The notes below the pieces were generated by a model. The model saw only the letters and a list, made by a program, of their open reading frames with translations, was not told the DNA's origin and searched no databases. A stretch of 64,000 bases of DNA from an uncultured Clostridia bacterium (GTDB lineage Bacteria; Bacillota; Clostridia; TANB77; CAG-465): assembly GCA_944388585.1 (NCBI GenBank), contig CALXJI010000001.1, forward strand, positions 62,001 through 126,000. The letters are read 5' to 3'. The translations under genes and the position numbers were made by a program. Positions 26,723 through 36,695 of this stretch are shown here, in pieces (position 1 is the first letter of the stretch; every line of letters starts with the position of its first letter).

Positions 26723-27478
26723 ATGAAAATAGTGTCATGGAATGTAAATGGAATAAGAGCATGTATAAATAAAGGATTTAATGATTTTTTTAAAGAGGCA
26801 GATGCAGATATTTTTTGCATACAAGAGACAAAACTTCAAGATGAGCAAGCAGAAAGTATAGAGTTTGAGGGATATACAAAATATATTAATAGTGCTGTAA
26901 AAAAAGGATATTCTGGAACAATGATTTTTACAAAGCAAAAGCCACTTAATGTAACATATGATTTAGGTATAGAAGAATTTGATAAAGAAGGAAGAATAAT
27001 AACTTTAGAATATGATAAATTTTTTATAGTTAATTGTTACACACCAAATTCAAAAAGAGAACTTGAAAGATTAGATTATAGAATGAAATGGGAAGATGAA
27101 GTACGCAGCTATTTAAAAAGACTAGATGATATAAAACCTGTTATATATTGTGGAGACTTAAATGTTGCTCATGAAGAGATAGATATTAAAAATCCTAAGA
27201 CTAATCATTTTAGTGCAGGCTTTACAGATCAAGAAAGAGAAAAAATGACAGAACTTTTAAATTCTGGGTTTATTGATACATATAGATATTTATATCCAGA
27301 TAAAATAATGTATTCATGGTGGTCATATATGAGACAGGCAAGAGAAAAAAATATTGGATGGAGAATAGATTATATAATAGTATCAAATAGTTTAAAAAAT
27401 AATTTGAAGGAAGCAGATATTTTAACACAAGTTTTAGGTAGTGATCACTGCCCTATAAGTTTAGATATAGAATTTTAG
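26723..27478 (+). CDS. exoA: Exodeoxyribonuclease III / AP endonuclease
   Basis: 251 residues of the Xth/ExoA family: MKIVSWNVNGIRAC at the start, FCIQETKLQ with the metal-binding Glu, CGDLNVAHEEID, SWWSY and the terminal GSDHCPI. It acts in base excision repair. Directly follows rnhB with a strong AAAGGAGG inside the end of that gene. Confidence 0.95.
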   Translation: MKIVSWNVNGIRACINKGFNDFFKEADADIFCIQETKLQDEQAESIEFEGYTKYINSAVKKGYSGTMIFTKQKPLNVTYDLGIEEFDKEGRIITLEYDKFFIVNCYTPNSKRELERLDYRMKWEDEVRSYLKRLDDIKPVIYCGDLNVAHEEIDIKNPKTNHFSAGFTDQEREKMTELLNSGFIDTYRYLYPDKIMYSWWSYMRQAREKNIGWRIDYIIVSNSLKNNLKEADILTQVLGSDHCPISLDIEF

Positions 27479-27485
27479 TTTTTAC

Positions 27486-27514
27486 TTGAAAAAGAAAAGA
27501 GTATATAGTAGAAT
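27486..27514 (+). promoter_or_regulatory. Promoter of the coiled-coil-like gene
   Basis: TTGAAA (27486-27491), 17 bp, TAGAAT (27509-27514), 26 nt before the start of the next gene. Confidence 0.6.
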
Positions 27515-27540
27515 AAGGTTATAGGAAAAGAGGAGATATT

Positions 27541-28932
27541 ATGGGCTTTTTTGATTTTTTAAGGGGTAATACTAGAAGCATTGAAGAAACTTTTATAGTA
27601 AGTAAATATGGAGAAAAGGCGACATATTCTGCGTATAAGAGTGTTGAAAAAATAAAAAAATCTAGATTTAAAGAAACAGAAAATATAAATGATTTATTGC
27701 TTGATTTTTATAATAAAAAAAATCAAGAGAACATACAAGTAGAACTTTTTGAGAAGTATTATAAAATGTCTAAAGAAAACATAAATAGCATGTTTTTAGA
27801 GGAGCAACAAGTAGATAAGCAAGTTGATGAAACTTTAAAAGGAGAAGATAAAAAGATAAAAGATCAAGTTAAAAAGCAGATAAAAGAAGAAAATAAAGAT
27901 GAAAAGACTAAAAATAAAAAGGATGATTTAGAGACAAGAATATATAAAACAATGTATAAAAATATGTATAAAGATTATGCAGATAAAGTTTTGCAATATA
28001 AAGATAATCAGTTTGATAACATGGACGTAGCACTTAAAGATAAACAAGCTTTTGAAACTTTAGCACTTGAGAAAAATCTTGAAAAAGTTGAACTTATGTA
28101 TTACAATAAAACAGGAAAGAATTTTTCATCAGATAAAAAAATAACAGAACAAAGAAAAGACTTTAAAAATAAATTTGAATATAATCAAAGAGGAATAGAA
28201 AATACTACTGATGATAGAATGCAAAGAATAAATATGCTATATAAAATTCGTGAAGAGAAATATAGAGAATATATAAATGCCCTAACAGATAAAACAAAAT
28301 CTCCTCAGGAAAAGTATTTATATAAAAAGGAATATGAAAAGGCTAATTATGATTTAATTCAAAATGTTCCATCTCTTCAAGAGTATCTTAACGAGTTACA
28401 ATCACAAGAAAAAAATGAAGATTTAGCAAGAAAAAAAGGATTAGAAAATAAGAGTGCGGTAAATAGTAGATTTGATGAAAAGAGCTTTAAAAATTCAGGA
28501 AAATCTGAAAAAGTAACAGAATCTAGTACTGCAGAATTTATAGATAAATCTACTATAGAGCAACAGCAAAGAGAAGTAAAAAATTTAGAATACGTAAATA
28601 ATATACAAGAAAGTGAGCTGGATAAAGGAAATACTTTTACTGCACATGCAATACAAAATGCGCAGGAGACAAAAAATATAGCAAATAAAAATATTAATGA
28701 GTCGCCTCAAAAAGATGTCTCAGATTTAAAAGATGAGGTCCAAAAAAATGAACAGTATAGTAACAGGGATTTTATTAATGATCTTCGTTCAGAAGTAAAA
28801 TCTGGTATGACAGTTGAAGAAGCAAAAAAAGCTATGAGAGATGATATAAAAGAAAGAAATTATGATGAAAGTATAAAATCACAAGAAGATGAATATGTAT
28901 TGCAACGCAAGAAACCAAATGGTAAAAAATAG
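27541..28932 (+). CDS. Large hydrophilic hypothetical protein, probably coiled coil
   Basis: 463 residues, extremely rich in Lys, Glu, Asn, Asp and Gln with no Trp-rich core or membrane segment. The first about 40 residues (MGFFDFLRGNTRSIEETF) are the only hydrophobic part. The rest is long helical, low-complexity sequence, compatible with coiled coils or disorder. No family recognised. It has a promoter of its own and ribosome binding site AAAGAGGAG, and is followed 17 nt later by fba. Confidence 0.6.
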   Translation: MGFFDFLRGNTRSIEETFIVSKYGEKATYSAYKSVEKIKKSRFKETENINDLLLDFYNKKNQENIQVELFEKYYKMSKENINSMFLEEQQVDKQVDETLKGEDKKIKDQVKKQIKEENKDEKTKNKKDDLETRIYKTMYKNMYKDYADKVLQYKDNQFDNMDVALKDKQAFETLALEKNLEKVELMYYNKTGKNFSSDKKITEQRKDFKNKFEYNQRGIENTTDDRMQRINMLYKIREEKYREYINALTDKTKSPQEKYLYKKEYEKANYDLIQNVPSLQEYLNELQSQEKNEDLARKKGLENKSAVNSRFDEKSFKNSGKSEKVTESSTAEFIDKSTIEQQQREVKNLEYVNNIQESELDKGNTFTAHAIQNAQETKNIANKNINESPQKDVSDLKDEVQKNEQYSNRDFINDLRSEVKSGMTVEEAKKAMRDDIKERNYDESIKSQEDEYVLQRKKPNGKK

Positions 28933-28949
28933 AAAGAGGAGGTATTTTT

Positions 28950-29894
28950 ATGGGACTTGTAACAACAGAAGAAATGTTTAAAAAAGCTTATGAAGGAGGA
29001 TATGCAATAGGTGCTTTTAATGTAAATAATATGGAAATTATTCAAGGAATAATGGAAGCAGCAAATGAGACTAATTCACCAGTAATACTACAAGTATCAG
29101 CTGGAGCAAGAAAGTATGCTAATCCAATTTATTTAAAAAAGTTAGTTGAAGCTGCAATTGAATGCAATAAACAAGCAGGAAAAGATATACCTGTTGTACT
29201 ACATTTAGATCATGGAGCAGATTTTGAAACATGTAAAGATTGTATTGATAGTGGATTTACATCTGTAATGATTGATGGCTCAAAATATAGTTTTGAGGAA
29301 AATGTAGCATTAACTAAAAAAGTAGTAGAATATGCACATCCAAGAGGAGTAGTTGTTGAAGCTGAGCTTGGAAAACTTGCAGGAGTAGAAGATGATGTAA
29401 ATGTATCTTCTGATGATGCAATGTATACAAATCCAGATGAGGCAGTTGAATTTGTAAAAAGAACTGGTTGCGATTCACTTGCAATAGCTATTGGAACTAG
29501 TCATGGTGCATACAAATTTAAAGGTGAAGCTAAACTTAGATATGATATATTAGAAGAAATAGGTAATAGATTACCAGGATTTCCTATTGTATTACATGGT
29601 GCATCTTCAGTACCACAAGAGTTTGTAAAAATGTGTAATGAATATGGTGGAAATATTCCAGGAGCAAAGGGTGTTCCAGAAGAAATGCTTAGAAAAGCAG
29701 CTACAATGGCAGTATGTAAAATAAATATTGATAGTGATATACGTTTAGCAATGACAGCTAACATTAGAGAGTGTTTCACAAATAAGCCAGAAGTATTTGA
29801 TCCAAGAGTATATCTAGGTCAAGCAAGAACAGCTGTAAAAGATATGGTAAAACATAAAATTGTAGATGTCTTAGGTTGTGCGGGAAAGGCTTAG
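28950..29894 (+). CDS. fba: Class II fructose-1,6-bisphosphate aldolase
   Basis: 314 residues. Zinc-ligand and substrate motifs of class II aldolases: LHLDHGADFE, EAELGKLAGVED, AIGTSHGAYKF, LHGASSVP and NIDSDIRLA. It splits FBP into DHAP and GAP in glycolysis, pairing with pfkA at 1854. Ribosome binding site AGAGGAGG; the TSCPD gene begins 12 nt after it. Confidence 0.96.
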   Translation: MGLVTTEEMFKKAYEGGYAIGAFNVNNMEIIQGIMEAANETNSPVILQVSAGARKYANPIYLKKLVEAAIECNKQAGKDIPVVLHLDHGADFETCKDCIDSGFTSVMIDGSKYSFEENVALTKKVVEYAHPRGVVVEAELGKLAGVEDDVNVSSDDAMYTNPDEAVEFVKRTGCDSLAIAIGTSHGAYKFKGEAKLRYDILEEIGNRLPGFPIVLHGASSVPQEFVKMCNEYGGNIPGAKGVPEEMLRKAATMAVCKINIDSDIRLAMTANIRECFTNKPEVFDPRVYLGQARTAVKDMVKHKIVDVLGCAGKA

Positions 29895-29905
29895 GGGGTT
29901 ATATT

Positions 29906-30160
29906 ATGCAATATACTTATACACCTAAGGGAACTTGCTCTAAGCAAATGATAATAGATATAGATGAAGTAAATGAGACTATAAAATCTGTAAAAATAGT
30001 AGGAGGATGTCCAGGAAATACTGTAGGAGTTTCTAAACTTGTAGAAGGAAGAAAAATAAAAGATGTGATAGAAATGTTAAAAGGTATTCCTTGTGGAATG
30101 AAAGGAACTTCATGTCCAGATCAATTATCTAAAGCTTTAGAAGAAATAATAAACAAATAA
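29906..30160 (+). CDS. TSCPD-domain protein (TIGR03905-like)
   Basis: 84 residues from the ATG at 29906 (ribosome binding site AGGGGGT). Cysteines occur in PKGTCSKQM, GGCPGN, GIPCGMKGTSCPDQL; the last block is the TSCPD motif otherwise found at the C-terminus of vitamin B12-dependent ribonucleotide reductases. It may bind a metal or mediate disulfide chemistry. Role unknown. Confidence 0.82.
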   Translation: MQYTYTPKGTCSKQMIIDIDEVNETIKSVKIVGGCPGNTVGVSKLVEGRKIKDVIEMLKGIPCGMKGTSCPDQLSKALEEIINK

Positions 30161-30165
30161 AAGTT

Positions 30166-30199
30166 AATAGGATGCAAAAATTAATTGTGTCCTATTTTT
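30166..30199 (+). terminator. Terminator after the fba-TSCPD unit
   Basis: A 12-bp stem with G-T pairs (AATAGGATGCAA / TTGTGTCCTATT) and a T-run. Confidence 0.75.
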
Positions 30200-30293
30200 A
30201 TTTGACAAATAATGTAAAATACATTAAAGTAATGGACTTGAAGAATAATATTATTTATAGTATAATTATATACTAGTAGTGATAGGTGAAATT

Positions 30294-30347
30294 GTAGTAA
30301 TAATTTGTAAGTATGAATTTTGTTACATATTTAGAAATTATTATTAC
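30294..30347 (+). promoter_or_regulatory. Long leader hairpin upstream of pnp
   Basis: A 13-bp stem (30294-30306 with 30335-30347, one G-T pair) encloses a 28-nt loop that can form a GTAA/TTAC inner pair. It lies about 45 nt before the pnp start and has no T-run, so it is not a terminator. Possibly a processing site for RNase III-mediated autoregulation, by analogy with enterobacterial pnp. Confidence 0.5.
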
Positions 30348-30392
30348 AAACCTATTATTACTAAGTGTAAATACATAGGGAGGAAAAGAAGA

Positions 30393-32501
30393 ATGTTTAA
30401 AAAGTTTGAAACAAATTTTGCAGGTAGAAAACTTGTTGTCGAAGTTGGAAAAATGGCAACACTTTCAAATGGCTCATGTCTTGTAAGATATGGAGAAACA
30501 GCAGTTTTAGTAAATGTTAACATGTCTAAAGAACCAAGAGAAGGAATAGACTTTTTACCTTTATCTGTTGATTATGAAGAAAGATTATATTCAGTAGGTA
30601 AAATACCAGGTGGTTATATTAAAAGAGAAGGAAAACCATCAACTAAAGCTATACTTGTATCTAGAGTTATTGATAGACCTCTAAGACCTTTATTTCCAAA
30701 AGATTATAGAAATGATACAGCAATAAATGCATTAGTTTTAGCTGTAGATCCAGATATTTTACCAGAAATACCAGCATCAGTTGGAGCATCTATTGCACTT
30801 AATATATCAGATATTCCTTTTGATACATTAGTTGGAACAGTAAAGGTTGGAATAGTAGATGATGAAATTGTATTAAATCCAGACCTAGAGCAAAGAGAAA
30901 AATCTATTCTAGATTTAACTGTCTCTGCAACACCAACAAAAATATGTATGATAGAAGCTGGTGCAAATGAAGTGTCAGATGAAAAAATGTTAGAGGCAAT
31001 TAAAGTTGCACATCAAGAAATTAAGAATTTATGTGAGTTTATATTTAATATAAAAGCTGAAGTAGGAAAGAAAAAAGCAGAGTATAAATCATTTGCTATT
31101 CCTCAAGAATTAGCAGATTTTATTAGTGATATAGCATATGACAAAATGAAAGAGGCAGTGCAAACAAAGGATAAAAATGAAAGAGATGAAAATGTAACAA
31201 AAGTAGACGATTTTGTAATCGAACAATATAAAGAAAAATATGGCGAAGAAGTATATGAGGAAAATAAAGCTATGGTATCAGAAGCTTTATATAAAGCAGA
31301 AAAGAAAGCAGTAAGAGATTTAGTAATAAAAGAAGGAAAGCGTGTTGACGGAAGAGGACTTGATGAAATTAGACCATTGAGTGCTGAGGTTGGACTTTTT
31401 GAAAGAGTACATGGTAGTGCTTTATTTTCAAGAGGACTTACACAAGTATTATCTATGGTAACACTTGGAAGTTCATCAGATGTTCAAGAGATTGATGGAC
31501 TTGATGAAGAAGAGCAAAAAAGATATATGCATCACTACAATATGCCTTCATATAGTGTGGGTGAAGCAAGACCATCACGTGGACCTGGAAGAAGAGAGAT
31601 AGGACATGGAGCACTTGCAGAAAGAGCATTAGAGCCTGTAATACCATCACAAGAAGAATTTCCATATACAATAAGAGTTGTATCAGAAGTTTTAAGTTCA
31701 AATGGTTCTACTTCTCAAGGAAGTGTTTGTGGATCAACTCTTGCATTAATGGATGCTGGTGTACCAATTAAAGCACCAGTTGCTGGAATTTCAACTGGAC
31801 TATTTACAAAAGATGGAGATACTAGCGATTATATAATGGTAACAGATATTCAAGGAATAGAAGATTTCTTTGGAGATATGGATTTTAAAGTTGCTGGAAC
31901 AAAAAAAGGAATTACAGCAATACAAGTAGATATAAAAGTCGATGGTCTAACATATGAAATAATAGAAGAAGCTTTTAAAAGAACACATAAAGCAAGAAAC
32001 TATATACTAGATGAAGTAATGTTAAAAGCTATAGATAGACCAAGACCAAATGTATCAAAATATGCTCCAAAAATAGAAATAATAAAAATCAATCCAGATA
32101 AAATAAGAGATGTAATTGGTTCTGGTGGAAAAACTATTAATAAAATTATAGAAGAAACAGGAGTAAAAATAGATATAGAAGATGATGGAACAGTGTATGT
32201 ATCTGGTGTTGATCAAGAAAAATTAGATAAAGCTATAAGTATTATAGAGTCATTAACAAGAGATGTTGAACTAAACGGTGTATATATGGGTAAAGTAACT
32301 AAAATACTACAATTTGGTGCTTTAGTTGAAATATTACCTGGCAAAGAAGGACTTCTACATATATCTAAAATTTCTAAAGAAAGAGTAAATAAAGTCGAGG
32401 ATGTATTAAATGTTGGAGACGAGATATTAGTTAAAGTAATAGAACTTAATAAAGAGGAAGGAAAGTTTAGTCTTTCTGCTAAAGATGCAATGAAAGTATA
32501 G
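30393..32501 (+). CDS. pnp: Polyribonucleotide nucleotidyltransferase
   Basis: 702 residues from the ATG at 30393 behind AGGGAGG, which gives the family's normal length; a longer in-frame start at 30279 would add about 38 atypical residues. Two RNase PH cores (EERLYSVGKIPGGYIKREG; RPSRGPGRREIGHGALAERAL) are followed by KH (INPDKIRDVIGSGGKTI) and S1 (GKEGLLHISKIS) domains. It degrades RNA phosphorolytically. rpsO, the usual upstream neighbour, is absent. Confidence 0.96.
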   Translation: MFKKFETNFAGRKLVVEVGKMATLSNGSCLVRYGETAVLVNVNMSKEPREGIDFLPLSVDYEERLYSVGKIPGGYIKREGKPSTKAILVSRVIDRPLRPLFPKDYRNDTAINALVLAVDPDILPEIPASVGASIALNISDIPFDTLVGTVKVGIVDDEIVLNPDLEQREKSILDLTVSATPTKICMIEAGANEVSDEKMLEAIKVAHQEIKNLCEFIFNIKAEVGKKKAEYKSFAIPQELADFISDIAYDKMKEAVQTKDKNERDENVTKVDDFVIEQYKEKYGEEVYEENKAMVSEALYKAEKKAVRDLVIKEGKRVDGRGLDEIRPLSAEVGLFERVHGSALFSRGLTQVLSMVTLGSSSDVQEIDGLDEEEQKRYMHHYNMPSYSVGEARPSRGPGRREIGHGALAERALEPVIPSQEEFPYTIRVVSEVLSSNGSTSQGSVCGSTLALMDAGVPIKAPVAGISTGLFTKDGDTSDYIMVTDIQGIEDFFGDMDFKVAGTKKGITAIQVDIKVDGLTYEIIEEAFKRTHKARNYILDEVMLKAIDRPRPNVSKYAPKIEIIKINPDKIRDVIGSGGKTINKIIEETGVKIDIEDDGTVYVSGVDQEKLDKAISIIESLTRDVELNGVYMGKVTKILQFGALVEILPGKEGLLHISKISKERVNKVEDVLNVGDEILVKVIELNKEEGKFSLSAKDAMKV

Positions 32502-32512
32502 GGGTGTGTTAG

Positions 32513-33337
32513 ATGCAAGTATATGCATTTGTTGGAAAAACAGGAACTGGAAAAAGCTATAATGCTTTAAAGGTTGCTAAATCACATGATATAAAATATA
32601 TTATTGATGATGCTATTTTAATAAAAGAGACAAAAGTTATAGCTGGAAAATCTGCTAAGACAGAAGCAAGTAAAATTGCTTCTGTTAAAGCAGCTATATT
32701 TTTAGATGAAAATAGAAGAAAAGAAATGGCAAAAGTAATAAAAAAAGAAAAAATAGATAAAATTTTAATACTTGGAACGTCAGACGAAATGGTTGCAAAA
32801 ATAGCTGAAAATTTAGGGCTTGGTAAGATATATAAAACTATTTATATAGAAGATGTTGCTACACCCGAAAAAATTGAGGAAGCTAGAAAATCAAGGCTTG
32901 AAGAAGGAAAACATGTTGTTCCAGTTCCTACATTTGAAATTAAAAAGCAATTTTCTGGTTATTTTATGGATCCACTTAGAATGTTTGACATTTTTAGAAG
33001 AGAAAGCAGTAATTTATATGAAGCTGAGACCTCAGAAAAAACAATTATTAGACCTACATATAGTTATCTTGGAAAATTTAGAATATCAGACAATGTTATA
33101 AAGCAAATTATTATTCATGAAGTTGAAAAAATTGAAGGAATAAGTAAAGCACAAAAAGTATTTACAGAAAAATATATAGATGGTATGAGGATAGAAATTG
33201 ATTTGCAAATAAAGTTTGGGAAAAATATTCCTACACTTAGTGAACAAGTAAAAAAAGCTATAGTACATTCGATTGATACAATGACAGGTATTAATTTATT
33301 TGGAATAGATATAAATATAACATCTATAGTAAGATAA
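32513..33337 (+). CDS. P-loop protein with Asp23/Gls24-like C-terminal domain
   Basis: 274 residues. The N-terminal FVGKTGTGKSYNA is a clear Walker A, followed by an alpha/beta NTPase-like region (ILILGTSDEM). From about residue 180 the sequence RISDNVIKQIIIHEVEKIEGI matches the start of Asp23/Gls24 (DUF322) envelope-stress proteins and continues to the end (VKKAIVHSIDTMTGI). The link between a nucleotide-binding domain and Asp23 suggests a cytosolic regulator of envelope stress. It is 11 nt from pnp, so co-transcribed. Confidence 0.75.
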   Translation: MQVYAFVGKTGTGKSYNALKVAKSHDIKYIIDDAILIKETKVIAGKSAKTEASKIASVKAAIFLDENRRKEMAKVIKKEKIDKILILGTSDEMVAKIAENLGLGKIYKTIYIEDVATPEKIEEARKSRLEEGKHVVPVPTFEIKKQFSGYFMDPLRMFDIFRRESSNLYEAETSEKTIIRPTYSYLGKFRISDNVIKQIIIHEVEKIEGISKAQKVFTEKYIDGMRIEIDLQIKFGKNIPTLSEQVKKAIVHSIDTMTGINLFGIDINITSIVR

Positions 33338-33360
33338 AAGAAAATAAATGTTAAAAAATA

Positions 33361-33389
33361 TTGAAATAATAAGGATTTTGTAGTAAAAT
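33361..33389 (+). promoter_or_regulatory. Promoter of the membrane-anchored hypothetical gene
   Basis: TTGAAA (33361-33366), 17 bp, TAAAAT (33384-33389), 20 nt before the start codon. Confidence 0.6.
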
Positions 33390-33409
33390 GTACCCGAGGG
33401 TGATAATTA

Positions 33410-34222
33410 ATGGAAACTATTAGATTTACAGAAAAAAGAAGAACTACAAAATGGCCAGCAATATTTGTAACATTATTTTTAATTATTGGTGGATGTTTTG
33501 TAGCTTATGCAATAAAATTTGAGGATAATCCTAGGATGCTTGGACTTTCAGGAGAAATAATAACAACTGAAACTAATGGACTTGAAGAAGTAAATCAAAC
33601 AGATGCAGAAAAATTAGAACAAGCTATGAATCTTAATTACGAGATAAGAGATGTTAGCTCAGTAGATAAAAGTACATCTAATTTTGTAAGTAATATACAT
33701 TTACCAACTATTTATGTTGATGGTAAAGAGCTTGCAGACTTAAATGCTAAAATACAGGGAGAATATACGCAAAGGTTTGATACTTTAAAAGAACAAATGC
33801 AACAAGCAGATAGCAATTACTCTTTTAATGTTACATACACATATTATGATAATATTGTAGGAGTAAGAAAAGTTGTATCATTAGTTATAAAACAACAAAT
33901 AATAGATACAGATTCACAAACAGTAACATCAGAAAGAATTAATACGTATAATGTAGATTTATCTTCAAAATCTACTCTTGCTCAATCTGATGTAATAGTA
34001 GATATGCTTGGAAAAGATTATAAGGATTTACTAAAAAATCAAGTAAGAGATTATGTTGTCTCACAAGGTTTAATAAATGAAAATGATTATAACTATGAAA
34101 TAACAGAACTTGAAAACTTTTATATACAAGATTCAAAATTTCATATAGTATTTAATACTGATATAGATAATATAGTAAATGATGATGTTGGTGTACTAGA
34201 TATACAAATAGATACACAATAA
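33410..34222 (+). CDS. Membrane-anchored extracytoplasmic hypothetical protein
   Basis: 270 residues. A short basic cytosolic tail, one transmembrane helix (about residues 16-36) and a soluble outer domain of about 230 residues that resembles DUF3298/RsiV-like proteins in its beta-rich pattern ([20 protein letters not shown]). No sigma-factor gene is adjacent, so an anti-sigma role is not supported. Ribosome binding site GAGGGTG. It precedes glyS by 13 nt. Confidence 0.6.
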   Translation: METIRFTEKRRTTKWPAIFVTLFLIIGGCFVAYAIKFEDNPRMLGLSGEIITTETNGLEEVNQTDAEKLEQAMNLNYEIRDVSSVDKSTSNFVSNIHLPTIYVDGKELADLNAKIQGEYTQRFDTLKEQMQQADSNYSFNVTYTYYDNIVGVRKVVSLVIKQQIIDTDSQTVTSERINTYNVDLSSKSTLAQSDVIVDMLGKDYKDLLKNQVRDYVVSQGLINENDYNYEITELENFYIQDSKFHIVFNTDIDNIVNDDVGVLDIQIDTQ

Positions 34223-34235
34223 AAGGAGGAATAGT

Positions 34236-35618
34236 ATGCTAGATTCAATGGAAAAATTAGTAAATTTATGCAAAAACAGAGGATATATTTATCCTGGTTC
34301 AGAAATATATGGAGGACTTGCAAATACTTGGGATTATGGTCCTTTAGGTTCAGAGTTAGAAAATAATGTAAAAGCTGCATGGAGAAAAAAATTCATTCAA
34401 GAGAGTAAATATAATGTTGGTCTTGATGCTGCAATACTTATGAACCCACAAACTTGGGTTGCATCAGGACATGTTGGTGGATTTAGTGATCCTCTAATAG
34501 ATTGTAAAGAATGTAAAACAAGACATAGAGCAGATAAAATGATTGAGGAATGGGCTCATGAACAGGGAAAAGATATGATTGCCGATGGAATGAGTGATGA
34601 GCAATTAGTTAATTTTATAAAAGACAATAATATTCCATGTCCAAAATGTGGTAAAACAAATTTTACAGATATAAGAAAATTTAATTTGATGTTTAAAACT
34701 TTTCAAGGTGTAACAGAAGATAATACAGCAACAATTTATCTTAGACCAGAAACAGCACAAGGTATATTTGTAAATTATAAAAATGTAATGAGAACAACTA
34801 GAAGGAAATTACCAATGGGTATTGCACAAATTGGTAAGGCTTTTAGAAATGAAATTACACCAGGTAATTTTATATTTAGAACAAGGGAATTTGAACAAAT
34901 GGAACTTGAATTTTTCTGTAAACCTGGAACTGATTTAGAGTGGCATAAGTATTGGAAAGATTATTGTAAAAATTGGTTGCTAAATTTAGGAATAAAGGAA
35001 GAAAATATAAGACTTCGTGATCATTCAAAAGAAGAATTGTCTCACTATAGTGCCGCTACAACAGATATTGAGTTTGCATTTCCTTTTGGATGGGGAGAAT
35101 TATGGGGAATTGCTGATAGAACAAATTTTGATTTATCACAGCATATGAAGTTTTCTGGAGAAGACATGACATATGTAGATCCTGAGACTAATGAAAAATA
35201 TGTACCTTATTGTATTGAACCTTCACTTGGTGTTGGTAGAGTTGCACTTGCGTTTTTATGTAATGCATATGATGAGGAAAAGATCTCAGATGATGATACA
35301 AGAGTTGTTTTACATTTACATCCATATATTGCACCAATAAAAATTGCGGTATTACCACTTTCTAAAAAGCTATCTGAAAATGCAAGAAAAGTTGAAGAAA
35401 TGTTATCTAAGAATTATTTTGTAGATTTTGATGAAACAGGAAGTATTGGAAAAAGATATAGAAGACAAGATGAAATTGGAACTCCATATTGTATTACATA
35501 TGATTTTGATTCAGAAAATGATAACTGTGTAACAATAAGAGATAGAGATACAATGGAACAAGTTAGAGTTAAAATAGATGAACTTGAAAATTGGTTTAGT
35601 GATAAATTTAATTTTTAG
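34236..35618 (+). CDS. glyS: Glycine--tRNA ligase (single-chain alpha2 type)
   Basis: 460 residues, class II synthetase of the eukaryal/archaeal-like dimeric type rather than the bacterial alpha2beta2 GlyQS. Motifs: [45 protein letters not shown] (motif 2 neighbourhood), [13 protein letters not shown], and the C-terminal anticodon-binding domain. Zinc ligands occur in CKEC and CPKC. Ribosome binding site AAAGGAGG. Confidence 0.96.
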   Translation: MLDSMEKLVNLCKNRGYIYPGSEIYGGLANTWDYGPLGSELENNVKAAWRKKFIQESKYNVGLDAAILMNPQTWVASGHVGGFSDPLIDCKECKTRHRADKMIEEWAHEQGKDMIADGMSDEQLVNFIKDNNIPCPKCGKTNFTDIRKFNLMFKTFQGVTEDNTATIYLRPETAQGIFVNYKNVMRTTRRKLPMGIAQIGKAFRNEITPGNFIFRTREFEQMELEFFCKPGTDLEWHKYWKDYCKNWLLNLGIKEENIRLRDHSKEELSHYSAATTDIEFAFPFGWGELWGIADRTNFDLSQHMKFSGEDMTYVDPETNEKYVPYCIEPSLGVGRVALAFLCNAYDEEKISDDDTRVVLHLHPYIAPIKIAVLPLSKKLSENARKVEEMLSKNYFVDFDETGSIGKRYRRQDEIGTPYCITYDFDSENDNCVTIRDRDTMEQVRVKIDELENWFSDKFNF

Positions 35619-35636
35619 TATAAGGAGGAAAGAGAT

Positions 35637-35774
35637 ATGAAAAACAATGGGAAAGCTAGCAAAGATACAACATCTTTAAAAAGAAAAGTTACTACATATG
35701 TAGTAGTAGGTATTATAACATTCACAATGATTTTTTCAGTATTTGCAACTTTAATATCTGCTATGCAATATTAA
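35637..35774 (+). CDS. 45-residue single-pass membrane microprotein
   Basis: ATG at 35637 with AAGGAGG 6-8 nt upstream, 45 codons, TAA at 35774. The N-terminal 18 residues are basic and Ser/Thr-rich; residues about 20-42 form one hydrophobic helix. It lies between glyS and cdaA with 18 nt either side, so it is in the same unit. No homology recognised; translation is supported only by the ribosome binding site and spacing. Confidence 0.7.
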   Translation: MKNNGKASKDTTSLKRKVTTYVVVGIITFTMIFSVFATLISAMQY

Positions 35775-35792
35775 TAATAGGGGGATATAGTT

Positions 35793-36647
35793 ATGCAAAA
35801 TATAGTAAAATCCCTTGGTAATATGGTGTCATATGTTGTAAACTTATTAGATCTTACTAGTCCAGCAAGATACATTATTACAGCTATAGATATAGTACTT
35901 GTAATTGCAATTATAGTATATATTGCAAAAATTATAAAAAAGACAAGAGCTGGACAAATAGTAAAAGGAGTAATTCTTTTAGCTCTAATATATGTTATAG
36001 CAAAGCTTACAAATATGGTAATATTAACATTTTTATTAGATAATTTTATGTCTTATGGTATTATATTACTTATTATAGTATTTCAACCAGAACTTAGAAA
36101 TGTGTTTGAAAAATTAGGAAGAAGTAAGATAGTAGATGTTTTTGATATGGATGATAATATACTTGTAAAACATTCAATATCTGAAATAGCAAAGGCTGTA
36201 GAAATAATGTCGATGAAGCAAATAGGTGCTCTTATAGTATTAGAAAGAAATACAAATGTGGCAGAGGTGTTAAGAGAAGGAATACCACTTAATGCAAAAG
36301 TTACATCAGAGCTTATTCAAAATATATTTATGCCAAGAACTCCTCTTCATGATGGTGCAATAGTTATTTCAGGATCTGAAATACTTGCGGCAAAATGTAT
36401 TTTACCACTTGCTTCTGAGGTATCAGTACCTAAAAGCTTGGGAACAAGACATAGAGCTGCTGTTGGAATAACAGAAATATCAGATGCTTTAGTTGTTGTT
36501 GTATCTGAGGAAACTGGTACAATATCTCTTGCAGAGGGAGGAAAGCTAACAAGAGAACTTACTGCTGATACATTAAGAGATTTACTTACTAAAAAACTTG
36601 ATAGAACTAAAAATAGAAATGTTATAAAAAATATTGTTAAAAAGTAA
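35793..36647 (+). CDS. cdaA: Diadenylate cyclase CdaA
   Basis: 284 residues. About three N-terminal transmembrane helices (to about residue 95) precede the DAC domain with TPLHDGAIVI (DGA motif) and LGTRHRAAVGI (RHR motif). It makes c-di-AMP from ATP, the second messenger controlling potassium and osmolyte balance. The canonical cdaR (YbbR) and glmM are not downstream; an unknown gene and greA follow. Ribosome binding site AGGGGGAT. Confidence 0.95.
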   Translation: MQNIVKSLGNMVSYVVNLLDLTSPARYIITAIDIVLVIAIIVYIAKIIKKTRAGQIVKGVILLALIYVIAKLTNMVILTFLLDNFMSYGIILLIIVFQPELRNVFEKLGRSKIVDVFDMDDNILVKHSISEIAKAVEIMSMKQIGALIVLERNTNVAEVLREGIPLNAKVTSELIQNIFMPRTPLHDGAIVISGSEILAAKCILPLASEVSVPKSLGTRHRAAVGITEISDALVVVVSEETGTISLAEGGKLTRELTADTLRDLLTKKLDRTKNRNVIKNIVKK

Positions 36648-36695
36648 TATATATGGTTTTTTATTCATATATAACAGACTATAAAGGAGTTATAT

